From positions 310,001 through 374,000 of the forward strand of contig CBFIGX010000001.1 in the NCBI GenBank assembly GCA_965662265.1: a DNA stretch of 64,000 bases, given 5' to 3'. How positions within the stretch are numbered: position 1 is the first letter of the stretch; the number at the start of each line of letters is the position of its first letter. This stretch comes from CBFIGX01 sp965662265. Lineage in GTDB: Bacteria; Bacteroidota; Bacteroidia; Flavobacteriales; UBA7430. Positions 44,319 through 53,759 of the stretch are shown piece after piece. Both the position numbers and the translations under genes were made by a program. Below the pieces are notes generated by a model. That model did not search any database and was not told the DNA's origin. It was given only the letters and a program-made list of their open reading frames with translations.

Positions 44319-45633
44319 GAATGAGTTTTTTAGAAATTCTATAAACAGGTCTAATTTTTAGTACGTTAATGTACGCTTTCGTTTGTAATAAAAATACAGA
44401 TTTTGTTTTTGCAAACATTCCATTCATTAGATATGATGCAATAATTTTGGCTACTAAAGTTGCTACCGCTGCTCCTATAGCTCCATATGCAGGGATCAAG
44501 GCAAAGTTTAAGCCTACATTTACTATAGCTCCAGTACCAGTTCTATAAAAAGAATATTTTTCTAATCGATTTATGACGAACCAAGCGCCACTTACAACAG
44601 CTGAAAAGACAATGATGCACGACCAAATATGTATAGTTAACACTTTTCCAGAAGTAATATACTCAAGTCCATATAAGGTTTGTATTAATGCATCTGAGAA
44701 GAAGGTGAAAAATAAAGCAATACAAAGTGCAAGTGCAGACAATACGGTCATTAGTCGCATGGTTAAAATTTTAAAATTATTCGTGTTTTGCTCTTTCAAC
44801 TTCACCAATTCAGGATAAAAAGAATTTACTATCGCAGAAGGTATAAAGTACCACACTTCAGACAACTTGGCAGCTACAGCATAATATCCTACCTCATCTG
44901 AGCTGGTTAAATAACCCAACATTACCTGATCTAGCTTCGTGTAGATGACATAAAAAACACTCGAAATAATTAGTGGATAAGAGCTGTTTAGAATTTGCCT
45001 ACCAATCTCTTTATTCCAATACTTTAAGCTAATGCTGATCTCCGTTTTTCTCTTAAAAAACCATATGATTAGTGCCATACAAACGGAAAATTCTACAACT
45101 GTTGCTATGGCAAACCATACTAAACTTAGCTTTATGTATACAAATACGATTTTGATTATTCCTGAAAGTAAAAACCCTAAATTCTTAGCCAAAACTATGT
45201 ATTTTGAGTTTACCTCTGCCATAAATATTGTAAAGAACACATCCGTGATTTGGAATAAAATTTGAGTTCCTATAATAATTATTAATACAGAGGTGTTGAT
45301 GTTTGGGTTGCAGTAAATAGCGATTACAACAACCAATAGATATATTATAACTGATGCCAAGCCTCTCATCATTAAAGAGGTGCTTATGATTTGATTTCGA
45401 GTTTCTTTAGATAGGGTAAGTTCTCTTACTAAAACCTGCTCCATCCCTAAGCTTGAGATAACCATAAAAACATAAACAAATGCAATAGAGAAGTTGAGTT
45501 CTCCAAAAGCAACAGGCCCTAAATATCTCGCTACCAAAACACTTACAAATATTCCGTAAGCCATTCTGAATAGTTTGTCTAAGAACAACCATGAAATATT
45601 CTTTGTGATTTTATTCTTAAATAGGTGTAACAC
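44308..45633 (-). CDS. Wzx-type polysaccharide flippase (block A)
   Basis: The 441-residue membrane protein has about twelve to thirteen helices of the MATE/MOP polysaccharide-synthesis type, starting with NISWLFLDKLFRMAYGIFVS and containing VARYLGPVAFGELNF. It flips the lipid-linked repeat to the periplasm. The start is GTG at 45633, with no closer ATG that keeps the first helix. A second flippase-like gene lies at 61356-62459, so two assembly systems are likely. Confidence 0.9.
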   Translation of the reverse strand: MLHLFKNKITKNISWLFLDKLFRMAYGIFVSVLVARYLGPVAFGELNFSIAFVYVFMVISSLGMEQVLVRELTLSKETRNQIISTSLMMRGLASVIIYLLVVVIAIYCNPNINTSVLIIIIGTQILFQITDVFFTIFMAEVNSKYIVLAKNLGFLLSGIIKIVFVYIKLSLVWFAIATVVEFSVCMALIIWFFKRKTEISISLKYWNKEIGRQILNSSYPLIISSVFYVIYTKLDQVMLGYLTSSDEVGYYAVAAKLSEVWYFIPSAIVNSFYPELVKLKEQNTNNFKILTMRLMTVLSALALCIALFFTFFSDALIQTLYGLEYITSGKVLTIHIWSCIIVFSAVVSGAWFVINRLEKYSFYRTGTGAIVNVGLNFALIPAYGAIGAAVATLVAKIIASYLMNGMFAKTKSVFLLQTKAYINVLKIRPVYRISKKLIHDI

Positions 45634-45657
45634 CAGAGCTTCGTTTGTATAAATTTA

Positions 45658-46884
45658 TTAGTTGTTAATAGAATTCATAACACCACAAAAATCTAATACA
45701 ACCTTGTTTGAGGCTAGGTTTAGTGTTTTAAACTCGTTATGCGCAACCAAGAACACTATAATATCTGCCTTGTTAGCGGCTTCCTTATAGTCCGTTATTT
45801 TAAATACGTTGTGTTTATTAATATTTGGTTCTACAATATAATAGATGTCATTATTAGCATCTTGCAGAACCTTTTGCGCAATGTATTTCGCTGGCGATTC
45901 TCTAAGATCATCGATGTTAGGCTTAAAGGCTAAGCCCATAATAGCGATACTAGGTTTTCTACCTTCCTTTAGTTGAAACTCTAATTTTGCAGTTTTAATT
46001 TTCTCGGCACACCAAAAGGATTTGTAGTTATTTACCTCCCTTGCGGTTCCAATAATTTTTGACTCCATCGGATAATCTGAAACTATAAAGTAGGGGTCTA
46101 CCGCAATACAATGCCCCCCTACACCACACCCTGGTTGTAGTATATTTACACGAGGGTGTTTGTTGGCCAGGGCAATGAGCTCCCATACATTAATATCTGC
46201 CTTGTCACAAATAAGTGATAACTCATTTGCAAAAGCTATTTGTACATCTCTAGAAGAATTTTCCACCAACTTGCACATCTCAGCAGTACGTGCATTGGTT
46301 TTGTGTAAGTCTCCTTTTATATGTTTTTGATAAAAAGACACAGCCTTATCTGTTGACGCCTTGTCAACTCCACCAATAACTCTATCGTTATGCACCAACT
46401 CGTAAGTCACGTTGCCAGGTAATACTCTCTCCGGGCAATAGGCAATGTAGAGCTTACCTTCTAGTTCAGGTCGCTCTTCATAAATTAAGCGCATCATCTT
46501 TTCGGTGGTTCCAACTGGCGAAGTGGATTCTATGATATATAAATCTCCTGCTTTCAATAAAGGAAGGATCCCTCGTGTTGCTGCTTCTACAAAAGAAATG
46601 TCGGGTTCGTTCTTACCTTTAAAAGGTGTGGGCACAACAATTAGATAGTTGTTGGCTTCTACAGCTTGCGTAGAGGCTTTTAGGTGTCCATTCTTAACGG
46701 CTTCTGCAACAGCTAGATCTAATTCAGGCTCTATAATATGTGTTTTTCCTGCATTGATCGTTTTTACGACATTATCATTTACATCTACGCCATGAACATA
46801 GACTTCATTTTGGGCTATTAAAGCAGCAGTAGGCAAGCCTATATAACCCAGTCCTATCATCACAACTTCTGGCGTATTCTTCAT
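45658..46884 (-). CDS. wecC: UDP-N-acetyl-D-mannosamine dehydrogenase
   Basis: The enzyme oxidises UDP-ManNAc to UDP-ManNAcA with NAD. The 408 residues hold the Rossmann motif GLGYIGLP (about 11-18), the ESTSPVGTTEKM segment and the catalytic-Cys loop GCGVGGHCIAVDPYF. The ATG at 46884 is one base downstream of the wecB stop; a longer frame to 46956 would overlap wecB and is rejected. The pair with wecB makes the function secure. Confidence 0.93.
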   Translation of the reverse strand: MKNTPEVVMIGLGYIGLPTAALIAQNEVYVHGVDVNDNVVKTINAGKTHIIEPELDLAVAEAVKNGHLKASTQAVEANNYLIVVPTPFKGKNEPDISFVEAATRGILPLLKAGDLYIIESTSPVGTTEKMMRLIYEERPELEGKLYIAYCPERVLPGNVTYELVHNDRVIGGVDKASTDKAVSFYQKHIKGDLHKTNARTAEMCKLVENSSRDVQIAFANELSLICDKADINVWELIALANKHPRVNILQPGCGVGGHCIAVDPYFIVSDYPMESKIIGTAREVNNYKSFWCAEKIKTAKLEFQLKEGRKPSIAIMGLAFKPNIDDLRESPAKYIAQKVLQDANNDIYYIVEPNINKHNVFKITDYKEAANKADIIVFLVAHNEFKTLNLASNKVVLDFCGVMNSINN

Positions 46885-46885
46885 A

Positions 46886-48001
46886 TTATAAGTTTTCAAT
46901 AAATTTAACAATCCGCTCACAAGCCTTTCCGTCACCGTAGGGGTTATGAAGTTCACTCATCGAAGTATACGCGTGTACATCATCTAATAATCGTGTGGCT
47001 TCAGATACTATTTTTTCCTTATTAGTCCCTACCAATACCACGGTGCCTGCATCTACTGCTTCAGGACGCTCCGTAGTCTCTCGCATCACCAAAACAGGTT
47101 TTCCTAACGATGGCGCTTCTTCTTGTACGCCGCCACTATCTGTAATTATAATAAAGGCTTGGTTCATCAACCACACAAAAGCAGGATAGGCTAGTGGATC
47201 AATAAGATGTACATTCTCTTTTTCCCCCAAAATACTATACACAGGGTCTTGTACGTTTGGATTAAGATGCACAGGGTATATCACCTGTACATCTTTATGT
47301 TGATCAACAATATTTGATAGTGCTTGACAAATATTAAGCATGCCCTTTCCGTGATTCTCTCGTCTATGTCCCGTTACTAAAATCAGCCGCTTGTTGTTAT
47401 CAACAATTGCTTTAAGCCTTTCAATTTCTGGATGTTTAATTTCTTCAACTCTATTTACCGATTCGAATAGAGCATCAATAACCGTATTTCCCGTAATGAG
47501 TATATTTTGTTTTGAAATGTTTTCATTTAACAAATTTTGGGAAGAGGTTTTTGTAGGTGCAAAATGATAGTCTGCAATAGAGCCTGTCACCGATCGATTC
47601 ATTTCCTCTGGAAAAGGAGCGCGCTTATTGAAGGTTCTCAAACCCGCCTCTATATGGCAGATTTTAGCACTTGAATAAAACGCTGCTATACTTGCGGCCA
47701 TAGTGGTTGTAGTGTCGCCATGAACATATACATAGTCGGGAATAAAATCTTCAAGAACTGGCTTTAGACTCGTAATTATTTCAGCGGTTAGACTATACAA
47801 GTTTTGATTAGGCTTCATTAAGTCTAGGTCGTAATCTGGTGTAATATCAAAAAAGTGCAATACCTGATCTAACATTTGCCTGTGCTGAGCCGTTACACAA
47901 ACTCTTGTTTCACAGCTTTTACTTAATTGAAAGGCCTTTACCAAAGGAGCCATCTTTATTGCTTCTGGACGCGTTCCAAATATAATGAGGTTTTTTTTCA
48001 C
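46886..48001 (-). CDS. wecB: UDP-N-acetylglucosamine 2-epimerase (non-hydrolysing)
   Basis: The enzyme converts UDP-GlcNAc to UDP-ManNAc. The 371 residues show the family pattern: FGTRPEAIKMAP at 8-19, VHGDTTTTMA, HIEAGLRTF, PEEMNRSVT, TGHRRENHGKG and SGGVQEEAPSLGKPVLVMR. The start is GTG at 48001. It is next to wecC (one base between them), giving UDP-ManNAcA for the WecG-like transferase. Confidence 0.95.
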   Translation of the reverse strand: MKKNLIIFGTRPEAIKMAPLVKAFQLSKSCETRVCVTAQHRQMLDQVLHFFDITPDYDLDLMKPNQNLYSLTAEIITSLKPVLEDFIPDYVYVHGDTTTTMAASIAAFYSSAKICHIEAGLRTFNKRAPFPEEMNRSVTGSIADYHFAPTKTSSQNLLNENISKQNILITGNTVIDALFESVNRVEEIKHPEIERLKAIVDNNKRLILVTGHRRENHGKGMLNICQALSNIVDQHKDVQVIYPVHLNPNVQDPVYSILGEKENVHLIDPLAYPAFVWLMNQAFIIITDSGGVQEEAPSLGKPVLVMRETTERPEAVDAGTVVLVGTNKEKIVSEATRLLDDVHAYTSMSELHNPYGDGKACERIVKFIENL

Positions 48002-48011
48002 AGAAATTTTA

Positions 48012-49061
48012 TTAGGGTGCAGTAGCTTTATAGCGTTGATTTAAATAATCATTAAGCCATTTTATAGTCAATCCTATCACTAACAAAATGAGCCCTATAA
48101 TTGGATGCATCACGTATGCTTTTGTTGTAAGGCTTGATATTTCTTTCCCCATTTTTTGAAAATCAGAGATCACGTAAATAATCTCAAACGAGTGATTTAA
48201 TTCTTCCTGCTGAATTTCTTCAATCTTACTGATAAGTCTATTTTCAATATCAAATATCTGTATTTCATTAACTCTATCATCGGACTTGGTCATATTGATT
48301 ACCGTTCCTTCATTCAGGACTCTGTCGCTTTTCAGTTTTTCTACATATACTTCACGCAATTGATCTATGGCTTCTAATGAATTTGTTACGCGATTTTTTT
48401 TGTCACGAATTCGTTCTTTATTTAGCTCTCTGAGCTCAGTAAATTTTCCATGTTGCTCTACAGATGCTATAATTGGCCTGCTAAACTTGGAAAACAGTGT
48501 CGGGTCTTCGGCCTCAATTTGTATTCTGTGATACTTATAATCAAAATGGCTTAGTTGGGCTTTGAACATGTCTAGATCAAGACCAATGACAGATAAACTG
48601 TCTCGCGATTGTCTTATTGAGTTATAAATACTTAAAATCGTTGCAAAGTTTTTTTCTGGTACAATTTTGATAGCTCTTATTGACTGGGCCTGACTCACGG
48701 TTATATTAAATACTGACGCTAAATCATCTGTAGCATTTTGCGCAATTAAGCTTTGATAATACTCAATCGTTTTGTAAAGCTGGTGAACTGAGCCATAATT
48801 TGCTTGCACAATCATGTAATCGGCAAATTGCTTTGTCTTTTTCTTTTCTTTGAAATATCCAGAAGTAATGCCGATAATAAGCACTATGCAAATTTTTAAA
48901 AAATGGGTTTTTATAGCACCTAAAAGACTTACAAGTATTGAAATAAGTCTTTGTAAAAGACTTCTAAAGACATTTATTACTCCATTAATCGTAGAAGCAA
49001 AAAAAGAAAATAATGCACCTAAGTCTACTTCTTCATTTTTGTTCTTTTCTGTTCCAGACAT
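48012..49061 (-). CDS. Two-helix membrane protein with coiled coil, Wzz-like topology
   Basis: The 349-residue protein has a hydrophobic segment near residues 47-67, a long periplasmic, helical region (about 75-310) and a second helix near 318-336. That topology is like polysaccharide co-polymerases (Wzz), but I see no Wzz proline-rich motif, and the N-terminal 45 residues are amphipathic. It is first in the block A operon, 10 bases before wecB. A role in chain length is a guess from position and topology. Confidence 0.55.
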   Translation of the reverse strand: MSGTEKNKNEEVDLGALFSFFASTINGVINVFRSLLQRLISILVSLLGAIKTHFLKICIVLIIGITSGYFKEKKKTKQFADYMIVQANYGSVHQLYKTIEYYQSLIAQNATDDLASVFNITVSQAQSIRAIKIVPEKNFATILSIYNSIRQSRDSLSVIGLDLDMFKAQLSHFDYKYHRIQIEAEDPTLFSKFSRPIIASVEQHGKFTELRELNKERIRDKKNRVTNSLEAIDQLREVYVEKLKSDRVLNEGTVINMTKSDDRVNEIQIFDIENRLISKIEEIQQEELNHSFEIIYVISDFQKMGKEISSLTTKAYVMHPIIGLILLVIGLTIKWLNDYLNQRYKATAP

Positions 49062-49144
49062 ATTTGTGTTTTTTAGCCTTAGCTATGAGAAAGAATATTT
49101 TTATGACCACTTAATTTACAGCACATATAATAGCTGAATGATTG

Positions 49145-49152
49145 CAAATATA
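49145..49152 (-). promoter_or_regulatory. Candidate -7 box of polysaccharide block A
   Basis: The reverse strand reads TATATTTG, 84 bases before the ATG at 49061. A TTTAC sequence about 20 bases further upstream is a poor -33 match. It would drive the operon from 49061 down to 38746 or beyond. Confidence 0.35.
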
Positions 49153-49234
49153 ATTATTTCTTATTCATGTAAAGATCTTATTAAACCATGCCAAACAAGC
49201 AACAATAGCGTCATTTAAAAGCTTTATAAATAAT

Positions 49235-49259
49235 GAAGAGCACAACTAGTGTGCTCTTC
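49235..49259 (-). terminator. Terminator after the Kazal-domain gene
   Basis: A perfect 10-bp stem (49235-49244 with 49250-49259) has a 5-base loop. On the reverse strand it is followed by ATTATTTATA, a weak T tract. It lies 30 bases after the stop at 49289 and separates the Kazal gene from block A. Confidence 0.7.
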
Positions 49260-49288
49260 TAAAAAGATAAAATTATCCGATCTTGCGT

Positions 49289-52200
49289 TTATTCATTGGT
49301 AGGATATTGTAATTCTTGTTGACTTAGTACTTTGACCTGATAGGCATTCCCTGGCTCCATATTTCCAATACCGTTAAAATCAAAGTCTGGTAAATATGCC
49401 ATTCCAATATTGTCTTTCACTATCACCAAATCGCCAATATTCTGGAATACTTCTATAACATCGTACTCCGTTGTAGGATAATATCCTATCATATTCCAAC
49501 CGTTATTTAACGTTATAATGTTTTCTTCTGGGTTAAGATAGACGCCCTGCATCATGAAATCAACTGGCTGGCTTAGTTTACATTGATATCCTTGACCATT
49601 TTGCATTGCTCCAATTCCATCAAAGCCGTAATCCGGCAGCCAAGCATCACCGACGTTATTTTTAGCTATTATGATATAATCGGTAAAGTCTGCAAGAACA
49701 TCTGAGATGTATTGTCCCTCTGTCGCCATATATGTAGAGAACATGTTCCAGCCATTATCAAGAGACAAGGCCTGTTCTGTAACTATTGGAGCTGCAGTTA
49801 AGCTTATTAAAGAAGATATTCCATTAACTACAAATTGTTCCTGGTCGGAAGCGCTGAGGTCATAAGCTGCATCCATCATATACACAGCATTATCAGAGGC
49901 ATCCCATAGCATCCATTGGAATATGTCGCCATTTTGGAATCCGTCTATTTCTATGGTTGTTGGGTCGTCGCCTTGAGCAGCAATTATATTTGTCGCTCCT
50001 TGCCACTCTATGTAACCCGCAGAGGTATATTCTCCATCTAAAGAGTAGAACACACCTAACCAATCGCCATTTTCAATAGCTGTTCCATTAATGTCTACCA
50101 TAACGCTCTCTGGAATAACTATGGTATGATTAGATCCTGTTAGCGGATAATCCCAGTTTGGTGTTGTTGTATCATTGTCGTATTCACAAGAACCATCTTC
50201 GAAATCTACATATTCATCGTAGTTAAGTGCCGCTGGGTCGGTACAACCGCCACAAGCCATTTCGGTACAAGCCCAAATACCGTTTTCGTTAGGATTAAAT
50301 CCTGGCTGACAGAAACAGGTATTACAGGCTTGGTCTATGATTTCTCCAAAATCGTATATAGTACCTTCATATTCGCAGCCTATCAGTTCGTAAACACAAG
50401 AACCGTCATCATATGTTGCGTCTGGGTTATAATTAAACGCATTTGGGTCGGTACAACCGCCACAAGCCATTTCAGTACAAGACCAAGTACCGTTTTCGTT
50501 AGGATTAAATCCTGGCTGACATGAACAGATATTACAACCCTGATCTATGGTCTCTCCAAAATCGTATAAAGTGCCTTCATATTCGCAGCCATAATCTGTA
50601 GAGGGATCGTTACAATTGTAGTAAGATTCTCCCTCTCCTATAAGCACTCCGTTGGCATACAAACTATGAGTAAATGGAGGTCCAGCCATGGTTTGTAATG
50701 CATATACTTCTATGCAAACATTAGTCTCGGCACAAAAATCAATACTAGTTGTTAGGCTATTTTCTGGCGCTGTAATAGAATAAGTTTCGTCGCCTATGTT
50801 TACTGTAAATGAACCAGCATCTATTCCATTAAAGTTCATTACTAACTCATAACTTGTTTGACCTTCCAAACATTCTTCTTCGCAAGGCATCATGCTGCAC
50901 ATCCAAAAGCCATCTGCATTGGGGTTAAATCCAGGGGTGCATGTACAAGTGTTGCAGTCTTGTATCATAGACTCTCCAAAAGCATAGAAGTTTCCAAGGT
51001 CATCATTGCAGCCATACTCATCAATCTCTTCACAATCAGAAATTGTTTCGCAGACCCAAACAGCAGGTTCTAATGGTGATGCAGCATCTGAAGGGAAGCA
51101 AATACAATTTTCGCAGTTATTATAAAACTCTGCTCCAATAGGGTAATATTCCCCTGAGTCGTAACATCCAAGTTCTCCCCAAATAGGTTCTAAAATAAAT
51201 TCTATCGGGTATTCACAACCTGCATTTTGGTTCATCGCCCCCACATAGTAGGATGCCTGAACTATCATAGGCATATTTCCACCACCAGTTACCTGGTAGG
51301 TGTTGGTAGTACTTTCTCCAGAGCCAATCCAATAAGCGTTTTCGAAGATCGCAGTAATGTCTACATATGCGTTGGTTGAGCCTACCTGAAATTGAGGATA
51401 GTTAATATGATTTTGACTGTTATTCCAAACGGTTATCTCTAGTAGTGTTTGCCCTGCATCGTCGTACGATGTGGCGGTGGTCACTTCTATTTCGTCACAA
51501 TAACTCGTTGGTAAACACTCACCGTCATAAAACTCTGTAATCCCTTGACATTCTGCCTCACAGGCGTTGCCATAAGTGACGCCGTTAGAGCCACAAACTG
51601 GAGCGTATTCATAAGTACACAAGCAGTCATTAGGGTCTGGAATGCATTCACCATTTTCGCATCCAAAAGCACAATCCAAAAGGTCACACGGATCTTCACA
51701 GTCATTAGTGACTTCACATTGCCACGAGCCCAATATTGGTAATCCTGGTAGCGATAATGTTTCAATACAAATACAGGTTTCACATGCTTGTGTGTAAACA
51801 CTACCAAGAGAATAAGACACTCCATCAGCACTTATACATGATCCTTCCAATACACAAGAACCATCTTCAAAAGTAGCTTGAGGATCGTAATTAAAGGCTT
51901 CTGGGTTGGTACATCCGTATATCATGCCACAATCAGCTATTTCATAACATTCCCAAGTTGGGGGTGCTGGAGGATAAATGTCCAACATGCTTTCCATACA
52001 AATACAGCTTTCACATTCTGCGTCTAGCACAAATCCTAATGGGTATGCTTGGCCATCTTCTGCCGTACACTCCATCAGTGTTTCGTCTGGAATACATTCG
52101 CCGTTTTGACAATAAGTTCCTGGCGGACAGTCTATTTGTGAACAATCGGCGCAGTCGGCAATTTCACTACAAGTCCATGAAGGCGGTTCTGGTGGGTATA

Positions 52201-53632
52201 CTGTCGCAATACTTGGAGAACAGATACAGGTTTCACAATCCCCATTAATGGCATCGCCAATGGCGTAAAATACGCCATCGTCTGAGGTACACCCTGCAGG
52301 TTCACAATTCATTTCTGCGTCAAGAGTAATTCCTAAAGCATTAAAAAGGAAAGATTCACATGTACAATATTCATCATTATAATATACTGTTTCTCCATAA
52401 GGCACTTCTGTTCCTAAAAAATTACAATACTCATAATTGTAATAATATGTACAAGAGCCATCGTCTATTATCGCGTCAAAAGAGAAGTTTGTGGCTTGAG
52501 GGTCAGTACAACCTTCAACCTCGCAGGTAGGACAACACTGACCGTCGATATAGATAGGATCTTCGCAGTTTGGCATGGCACAGTCTACCACCATACACAT
52601 TATTTCTCCATTATCGCAGGAGCAGAAAGTACAATCATCTTGGTTCCATTCTTCTCCGTTGGCATAAAAAGTGCCATTGGCATCCGTACAACCTTCAGGG
52701 CTGTTTCCTCCTTGTGGGTCAAATTCGAAAGGAAAGCTATCGGCACAATTGGCGTTGCCGCTTAAGATGAGCTGCGCCTCGTATGGCTCTATATATGGCG
52801 CCATAGAAAGACAGGCGAAGTTATAATACATATCCATTACTTCGCCTTCTGGCCAAGCATCAAAAACAAAGTAATCTTCGCTAGGGCAAATGCCTAAATT
52901 TATACTGGCCATAATGCCTTCTAGGTCTTGGCCTACATTCATCACCTCTAGGTGAAGCATTGGTCCGGCAAAACCGTATATCACTTCTTGAGATAGAATT
53001 TGTACGTCAGCAATACAATTGTTTGTAGGCAGACACATTCCATCGTAAGCTATCTCTACATTAGCACAAGAAGCCTCACAGCTGTTGCTGTATGTGTTTC
53101 CATCGACCCCACAAACAGGTGCTTCTACTGCTGGGCAAATACAGTTTAAAATTACAGAAACAGTTAACGTGTCGTAACTAATATTTTGCGTCCAAGGTTC
53201 AAGGCTACTTACAACAAATAAGTTATTCCCTACATCATTAATCGTTGGTGTACCTTCTATTTCTAATATCCATTCGCCAAAGGAGTTGGCATAAGGAGTT
53301 GATATAATATTTGCTTCTGCCCAATCTGGTGACTGGTACAAAAACAACATAGGCCCATCTACCGGGCTGGTATCAGGACCTAAGTTTTGACTATATGAAA
53401 ATAATTCTCCTACTGGAGCTGTTAAAATTGGTGTAAGTTCCTGGCATTCTCCCATGGTATACTCTTCTATACCCTCACAAGCAGCATAACACGAATTTGA
53501 ATAGGTAGTACCATCAGCTGAACACACTGGATCATACATTGTAAAACAAAAACAATCAGAAAAATCTTGAGCTTGTATGTTTGTATTAATAACACTAAAA
53601 AAGACAGCAAATAAAATGTAATACTTTTTCAT
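49289..53632 (-). CDS. Large secreted Cys-rich protein with Kazal-like domains
   Basis: The protein has 1447 residues from the ATG at 53632, which gives a signal peptide (MKKYYILFAVFFSVINTNIQAQ). Three Kazal-type inhibitor domains are visible at about 27-63, 164-200 and 669-706, each with the PVCgxdGxTYxNxC core. Between and after them are repeated VWC-like modules (FCSCDNG, TCFCQPGFNPN) and at least four GCTDPxAxNY...DDGSC modules. The C terminus has a beta domain (NWDYPLTGSNHTIVIPES) and two GWNM repeats, but no recognisable type IX sorting domain. It is highly acidic. It lies alone between two polysaccharide operons. Protease inhibition or surface adhesion are the likely roles. Confidence 0.85.
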   Translation of the reverse strand: MKKYYILFAVFFSVINTNIQAQDFSDCFCFTMYDPVCSADGTTYSNSCYAACEGIEEYTMGECQELTPILTAPVGELFSYSQNLGPDTSPVDGPMLFLYQSPDWAEANIISTPYANSFGEWILEIEGTPTINDVGNNLFVVSSLEPWTQNISYDTLTVSVILNCICPAVEAPVCGVDGNTYSNSCEASCANVEIAYDGMCLPTNNCIADVQILSQEVIYGFAGPMLHLEVMNVGQDLEGIMASINLGICPSEDYFVFDAWPEGEVMDMYYNFACLSMAPYIEPYEAQLILSGNANCADSFPFEFDPQGGNSPEGCTDANGTFYANGEEWNQDDCTFCSCDNGEIMCMVVDCAMPNCEDPIYIDGQCCPTCEVEGCTDPQATNFSFDAIIDDGSCTYYYNYEYCNFLGTEVPYGETVYYNDEYCTCESFLFNALGITLDAEMNCEPAGCTSDDGVFYAIGDAINGDCETCICSPSIATVYPPEPPSWTCSEIADCADCSQIDCPPGTYCQNGECIPDETLMECTAEDGQAYPLGFVLDAECESCICMESMLDIYPPAPPTWECYEIADCGMIYGCTNPEAFNYDPQATFEDGSCVLEGSCISADGVSYSLGSVYTQACETCICIETLSLPGLPILGSWQCEVTNDCEDPCDLLDCAFGCENGECIPDPNDCLCTYEYAPVCGSNGVTYGNACEAECQGITEFYDGECLPTSYCDEIEVTTATSYDDAGQTLLEITVWNNSQNHINYPQFQVGSTNAYVDITAIFENAYWIGSGESTTNTYQVTGGGNMPMIVQASYYVGAMNQNAGCEYPIEFILEPIWGELGCYDSGEYYPIGAEFYNNCENCICFPSDAASPLEPAVWVCETISDCEEIDEYGCNDDLGNFYAFGESMIQDCNTCTCTPGFNPNADGFWMCSMMPCEEECLEGQTSYELVMNFNGIDAGSFTVNIGDETYSITAPENSLTTSIDFCAETNVCIEVYALQTMAGPPFTHSLYANGVLIGEGESYYNCNDPSTDYGCEYEGTLYDFGETIDQGCNICSCQPGFNPNENGTWSCTEMACGGCTDPNAFNYNPDATYDDGSCVYELIGCEYEGTIYDFGEIIDQACNTCFCQPGFNPNENGIWACTEMACGGCTDPAALNYDEYVDFEDGSCEYDNDTTTPNWDYPLTGSNHTIVIPESVMVDINGTAIENGDWLGVFYSLDGEYTSAGYIEWQGATNIIAAQGDDPTTIEIDGFQNGDIFQWMLWDASDNAVYMMDAAYDLSASDQEQFVVNGISSLISLTAAPIVTEQALSLDNGWNMFSTYMATEGQYISDVLADFTDYIIIAKNNVGDAWLPDYGFDGIGAMQNGQGYQCKLSQPVDFMMQGVYLNPEENIITLNNGWNMIGYYPTTEYDVIEVFQNIGDLVIVKDNIGMAYLPDFDFNGIGNMEPGNAYQVKVLSQQELQYPTNE
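50235..50590. repeat. 210-bp tandem duplication inside the Kazal gene
   Basis: The segment 50235-50380 recurs at 50445-50590 with an offset of exactly 210 bases (70 codons) and few differences. It encodes one VWC-like module plus one GCTDP module. The near identity at DNA level points to recent duplication or gene conversion. A third, more diverged relative of the module lies near 50900-51010. Confidence 0.85.
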
Positions 53633-53759
53633 GACAATAAACTGATTTTGATATTTTAAACATCGAAAGTTAGACAAAAATCATGCAAAACTCTTTTTTT
53701 TAAAAACAATTAGCTCCGTGTTCTTGGTTTATAGATGCATAACATGCTTTATATCAAAT

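Noticed and set aside
50235..50590. CRISPR-like direct repeats
   Set aside because: The repeat unit is 210 bases, in frame and coding; there are no short repeats with unique spacers.
50330..52770. Several forward-strand open frames opposite the Kazal gene
   Set aside because: They follow from the Cys- and acidic-rich codon pattern of the real gene, have no start context and no recognisable motif.
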